From JAWWPG01 sp038232255 (GTDB taxonomy: Bacteria; Actinomycetota; Actinomycetes; Propionibacteriales; Nocardioidaceae): a stretch of 13,203 nt of DNA. Of the stretch, positions 12,108 through 13,203 are shown one piece after another (position 1 is the stretch's first letter; each line of letters starts with the position of its first letter). The notes under the pieces are model-generated. The model ran no database searches and was not told the DNA's origin. It worked only from the letters and a program-made list of their open reading frames with translations. The stretch covers positions 1 through 13,203 of the forward strand of contig JBBSIF010000074.1 in assembly GCA_038232255.1 (NCBI GenBank), written 5' to 3'. Position numbers and translations under genes: made by a program.

Positions 12108-13203
12108 GTGCCTCGCCTGAGCGTCGAACAGCTCGTCCGACCGCTCCGGCCCCGAGACCCTCACGAAGAGAACCGCGTCGCCTCGGCGCTCGAGCTCTTC
12201 ACCGACCTCTGCTTCGTGGTGGCCGTCTCGCAGGCGGCGGAGGCGCTGCATCACACGATCACGAACGGTCACGCCGCATCAGGCGCCGTGCACTTCGCGA
12301 TGGCCTTCTTCGCCATCTTCTGGACCTGGCTCAACTTCACGTGGTTCGGGTCGGCGTACGACGACGACGGGCTCGCCTACCGGCTGCTGACCATCCTGCA
12401 GGTCCTTGGCGCGCTCGTCCTGGCAGCCGGCATCCCCCGGATGTTCGACGACGACTTCTCCCTCAGCGTCGCCGGGTACGTGATCATGCGAGTGGCGCTG
12501 GTGACGCAGTGGTGGCGGGTGTCGCGCGGAGACCCCGTGCACCGTACGACCGCCCGCCGCTACGCAGCCGGCATCGTCGGAGTGCAGGGAGCGTGGGTGG
12601 CCTACCTGTGGGTGCCGCACAGCGTGGGTGTGCTGGTCTTCTTCCTCCTGGTGTGCTGTGAGCTCCTCGTGCCGGCCTGGGCCGAGCGGGCGGGTATCAC
12701 GCCGTGGCACCCGCACCACATCGTGGAGCGCTACTCGCTGTTCTTCATCATCGTGCTGGGCGAGGTCATCCTCTCGTCGACCGTGGCCATCCAGACGGCG
12801 ATCGACGAGGGCCAGGCCGCCGGCCACCTCGTCGGGCTGATCGCGGGGGGCATCCCGCTGGTCTTCGGCCTGTGGTGGCTGTACTTCAGCCGGGAGGACA
12901 CCGACGTCATGCTGGGGCGGAGCATCACGCTGAACATGATCTGGGGCTTCGGGCACTACTTCGTCTTCGCGTCCGCTGCCGCCGTGGGCGCGGGCCTCGC
13001 CGTACGCGTCGACCACTACGCGCACCACTCAGCCTCCGCCGGTCTGCTGACGGCGGGGTCCCTGACGGTGCCGACCGCCGTACTCGTCGCCTCGATCTAC
13101 GTCTTCCACGTCAGCCAGCACGACAGGTCGCCGCTGGTCGTCGGGGCCTTCGCCACCGCTGTGGTCGTCGTCCTGCTGGGGACCGTGACGCCGGTGCCCG
13201 AGC
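12108..13203 (+). CDS. Low temperature requirement protein A (LtrA)-family membrane protein, 3' end missing
   Basis: The gene runs off the right edge with about 365 residues visible. The N-terminus ENRVASALELFTDLCFVVAV (21-40) matches the ELFFDLVFVFAV-type start of LtrA proteins, named after a Listeria gene needed for growth in the cold. Many hydrophobic helices follow, with family-typical WHPHHIVERYSLFFIIVLGE (from about residue 204) and LWWLYFSRED (from about 256). The molecular function of LtrA proteins is not established. The start GTG at 12108 has a -10-like TAGGGT 6 bp upstream; an in-frame GTG at 12102 is an alternative. It follows the tRNA terminator, so it is independently transcribed. 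Confidence 0.88.
   Translation, partial: MPRLSVEQLVRPLRPRDPHEENRVASALELFTDLCFVVAVSQAAEALHHTITNGHAASGAVHFAMAFFAIFWTWLNFTWFGSAYDDDGLAYRLLTILQVLGALVLAAGIPRMFDDDFSLSVAGYVIMRVALVTQWWRVSRGDPVHRTTARRYAAGIVGVQGAWVAYLWVPHSVGVLVFFLLVCCELLVPAWAERAGITPWHPHHIVERYSLFFIIVLGEVILSSTVAIQTAIDEGQAAGHLVGLIAGGIPLVFGLWWLYFSREDTDVMLGRSITLNMIWGFGHYFVFASAAAVGAGLAVRVDHYAHHSASAGLLTAGSLTVPTAVLVASIYVFHVSQHDRSPLVVGAFATAVVVVLLGTVTPVPE

Overview
The window comes from a high-GC actinobacterial chromosome. The GC-rich third codon positions, frequent GTG starts, TANNNT -10 elements and actinobacterial-type Pst, CapA, Nei and LtrA proteins point to this group. A Nocardioides-like member of the Propionibacteriales is my best guess, but that is inference from protein flavour only.

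Layout. A CapA-like metallophosphoesterase, cut by the left edge (1-1104, +), converges on a Nei-type DNA glycosylase and an EamA/DMT transporter (1303-3102, -). The two gene ends are separated by tandem 25-bp palindromes. Divergent from the transporter is an FAD-dependent amine-oxidase-like protein (3202-4437, +). Next comes a small Ser-triplet-repeat, tail-anchored protein (4679-5008, +), bracketed by two pairs of palindromic repeats, and then a VOC/glyoxalase-like protein (5365-5739, +). The centre is the high-affinity phosphate uptake operon pstS-pstC-pstA-pstB (6032-10020, +), preceded by a recognisable PHO box. It converges on a zincin-like metallopeptidase (10326-10673, -). The right end holds an AraC-type regulator fused to a DinB-like domain (10794-11705, +), tRNA-Glu(TTC) and tRNA-Asp(GTC) with a terminator, and an LtrA-family membrane protein cut by the right edge.

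The coding content is mostly ordinary. The pst genes work together: lipoprotein PstS binds phosphate outside the cell, PstC and PstA form the channel and PstB hydrolyses ATP. A PhoP-type regulator would switch them on during phosphate starvation.

The unusual content is between the genes. Three loci (4480-4592, 5049-5154, 10098-10207) each carry two copies of a 43-50-bp palindromic element. In all three loci the copies are exactly 63 bp apart, about six turns of B-DNA, and all six copies share the octamer CGTRCAGG just inside the left arm. Arms are shared between the two family A loci, while loop sequences match only within a pair. The Ser-triplet protein lies between two of these pairs. Together they are the best candidates here for something undescribed.
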